A model generated the notes under the pieces. That model did not search any database. It saw nothing but the letters and a program-made list of their open reading frames with translations, and was not told the origin of the DNA. From contig JAVBQU010000190.1 in NCBI GenBank assembly GCA_031548675.1, forward strand, positions 1-7,147: a stretch of 7,147 bases of DNA, in the 5' to 3' direction. The translations under genes were made by a program, and so were the position numbers. The first letter of the stretch is position 1. The number at the start of each line of letters is the position of its first letter. The stretch is from JAVBQU01 sp031548675 (lineage in GTDB: Bacteria > Bacteroidota > Bacteroidia > Bacteroidales > P3). Positions 6,267-7,147 of this stretch are shown one piece after another.

Positions 6267-7031
6267 ATGAAAACCATTATTATTGAAGACGAACAAGCAG
6301 CTGCACAAGTGCTGCAATCATTACTTCGTGAAGTTCAACCCGAAATGGAAATTACGGCTGTGTTGCAATCTATAGACGAGAGTGTAGAGTGGTTCCGCCT
6401 GCATCCTATGCCCGATCTGGTTTTTATGGATATTCATTTAGCAGACGGTTCTTCATTTGGTATTTTTGAAGAAGTAGATGTTACATGTCCCGTTATTTTT
6501 ACAACAGCCTATGACGAATATGCTCTCAAAGCATTTGAGGTAAACAGCATCGACTATCTTTTAAAGCCTATCAATAAACAGGACTTAGAGCGGGCTGTCA
6601 ATAAATATAAAAATATATTCAATGCCTCTACCGGAAACTCACAAGTTTTTCAGCAGCTACTTGAAAAATTGCAATATAAATTACCTGCCTATAAAACACA
6701 TTTTCTGGTTCCCGAAAGAGACCGCTTAATTCCGCTTCCCGTTGCCGATATTGCCTGTATTTATATCGATGAGAAAATGGTAAAAGTGATTACGCATAGC
6801 CAAAAAACGTATTATCTCGATCAAACCCTTGATGAACTCGGTAAGCTGCTTTCGCCTGAGCAGTTTTTTAGAGCAAACAGGCAGTTTATAGTAGCACGTT
6901 CCGCAGTTAAAGATTTATCATATTGGTTTTCCGGAAAATTATCTATAAACCTAACAGTCCCTACTCCCGAAAAAATACTGGTAAGCAAAGCAAGAGTGAG
7001 CGAGTGTAAGAAATGGATTACAGGGCAATAA
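6267..7031 (+). CDS. LytTR-family response regulator
   Basis: This cytoplasmic transcription regulator of 254 residues is the usual AlgR/AgrA/LytR layout. The receiver domain (about 1-115) has the acidic pair Asp8 and Glu9 (IIIEDEQ), phosphoacceptor Asp55 (LVFMDIHLADG), the switch threonine at 79-80 (FTTAYDEYA) and Lys100 (DYLLKPI). After a linker (about 115-143) comes the LytTR DNA-binding domain (about 144-252), with LVPERDRLIPLPVADIACIY, the FFRANRQFIVA segment and a final KARVSECKKWI. LytTR domains bind imperfect direct repeats upstream of target promoters. The ATG at 6267 starts directly at the receiver beta-strand. It is almost certainly the partner of the kinase upstream by family pairing, although a 435-base gap separates them where such pairs are usually adjacent. 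It ends in tandem stops TAA TAA. Direct control of the pump genes is inferred. Confidence 0.95.
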   Translation: MKTIIIEDEQAAAQVLQSLLREVQPEMEITAVLQSIDESVEWFRLHPMPDLVFMDIHLADGSSFGIFEEVDVTCPVIFTTAYDEYALKAFEVNSIDYLLKPINKQDLERAVNKYKNIFNASTGNSQVFQQLLEKLQYKLPAYKTHFLVPERDRLIPLPVADIACIYIDEKMVKVITHSQKTYYLDQTLDELGKLLSPEQFFRANRQFIVARSAVKDLSYWFSGKLSINLTVPTPEKILVSKARVSECKKWITGQ

Positions 7032-7085
7032 TAAACTGCCTTTCATCTTCGTTATTGCTTGTGTCGTCACTGCTGTAGAAGTTAA

Positions 7086-7147
7086 TTAATTCGTTACATG
7101 ATGTGCCATTACTACAGGTGTTTTACCACCAATAGCAGAATGCGGTC
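7086..7147 (-). CDS. IS3-family-like transposase, last 19 residues only
   Basis: Reading the minus strand from the window edge gives PHSAIGGKTPVVMAHHVTN and then TAA. The P-H-S-x-x-G-x-x-T-P motif is the well-known C-terminal signature of the integrase-core (rve) transposase of IS3-family elements. The rest of the gene lies beyond the right edge, so I cannot tell whether it is intact. The element's end should lie between the regulator stop (7031) and about 7086, but I could not pick a terminal inverted repeat with the other end out of view. It converges on the response regulator gene. Confidence 0.65.
   Translation of the reverse strand, partial: PHSAIGGKTPVVMAHHVTN

Overview
The window is an AT-rich stretch of chromosome, probably from a Bacteroidota species. 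The evidence is the gene families (a split MacB, a LytS/LytTR pair, a free-standing S23 four-helix-bundle gene), the lack of clear Shine-Dalgarno sequences before the start codons, and one promoter that exactly matches the Bacteroidota form (TTTG, 19 bases, TAnnTTTG). I cannot name a genus from the sequence alone.

Layout, left to right on the + strand: the 3' part of a TolC-type outer-membrane efflux channel (2-1042, cut by the window edge); a MacA-type periplasmic adaptor (1087-2259); a MacB-type ABC ATPase (2342-3082); a MacB/FtsX-type permease as a separate polypeptide (3533-4753); a LytS/YehU-type sensor histidine kinase (4791-5831); a 435-base non-coding gap with two hairpin-forming repeats (5832-6266); and a LytTR response regulator (6267-7031). 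At the right edge the last codons of an IS3-family-like transposase enter on the minus strand (7086-7147). The four transporter genes together make a complete tripartite pump (ATPase plus permease, adaptor, outer-membrane channel). The two-component system downstream is the likely regulator of the pump, or reports on its function, by position only.

The most unusual part is 3083-3521. A compact cassette sits between the ATPase and permease genes, which would normally be adjacent. It carries one minus-strand gene for a 114-residue S23/IVP-type four-helix-bundle protein, the family first known from intervening sequences in 23S rRNA genes. The cassette is bounded by about 31-base imperfect terminal inverted repeats (28 of 31 positions pair as RNA). 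The gene's stop codon lies inside one repeat, and the -33 element of its consensus promoter lies inside the other. In the pump mRNA the whole cassette would fold out on a long stem, the same architecture as a 23S rRNA intervening sequence but inside a protein-coding operon. This is the best candidate for an undescribed element here.

The gap between kinase and regulator genes is also odd: it holds a 14-base-pair inverted repeat and a REP-like palindrome with two mutually exclusive folds. I saw no tRNA, rRNA or CRISPR array.
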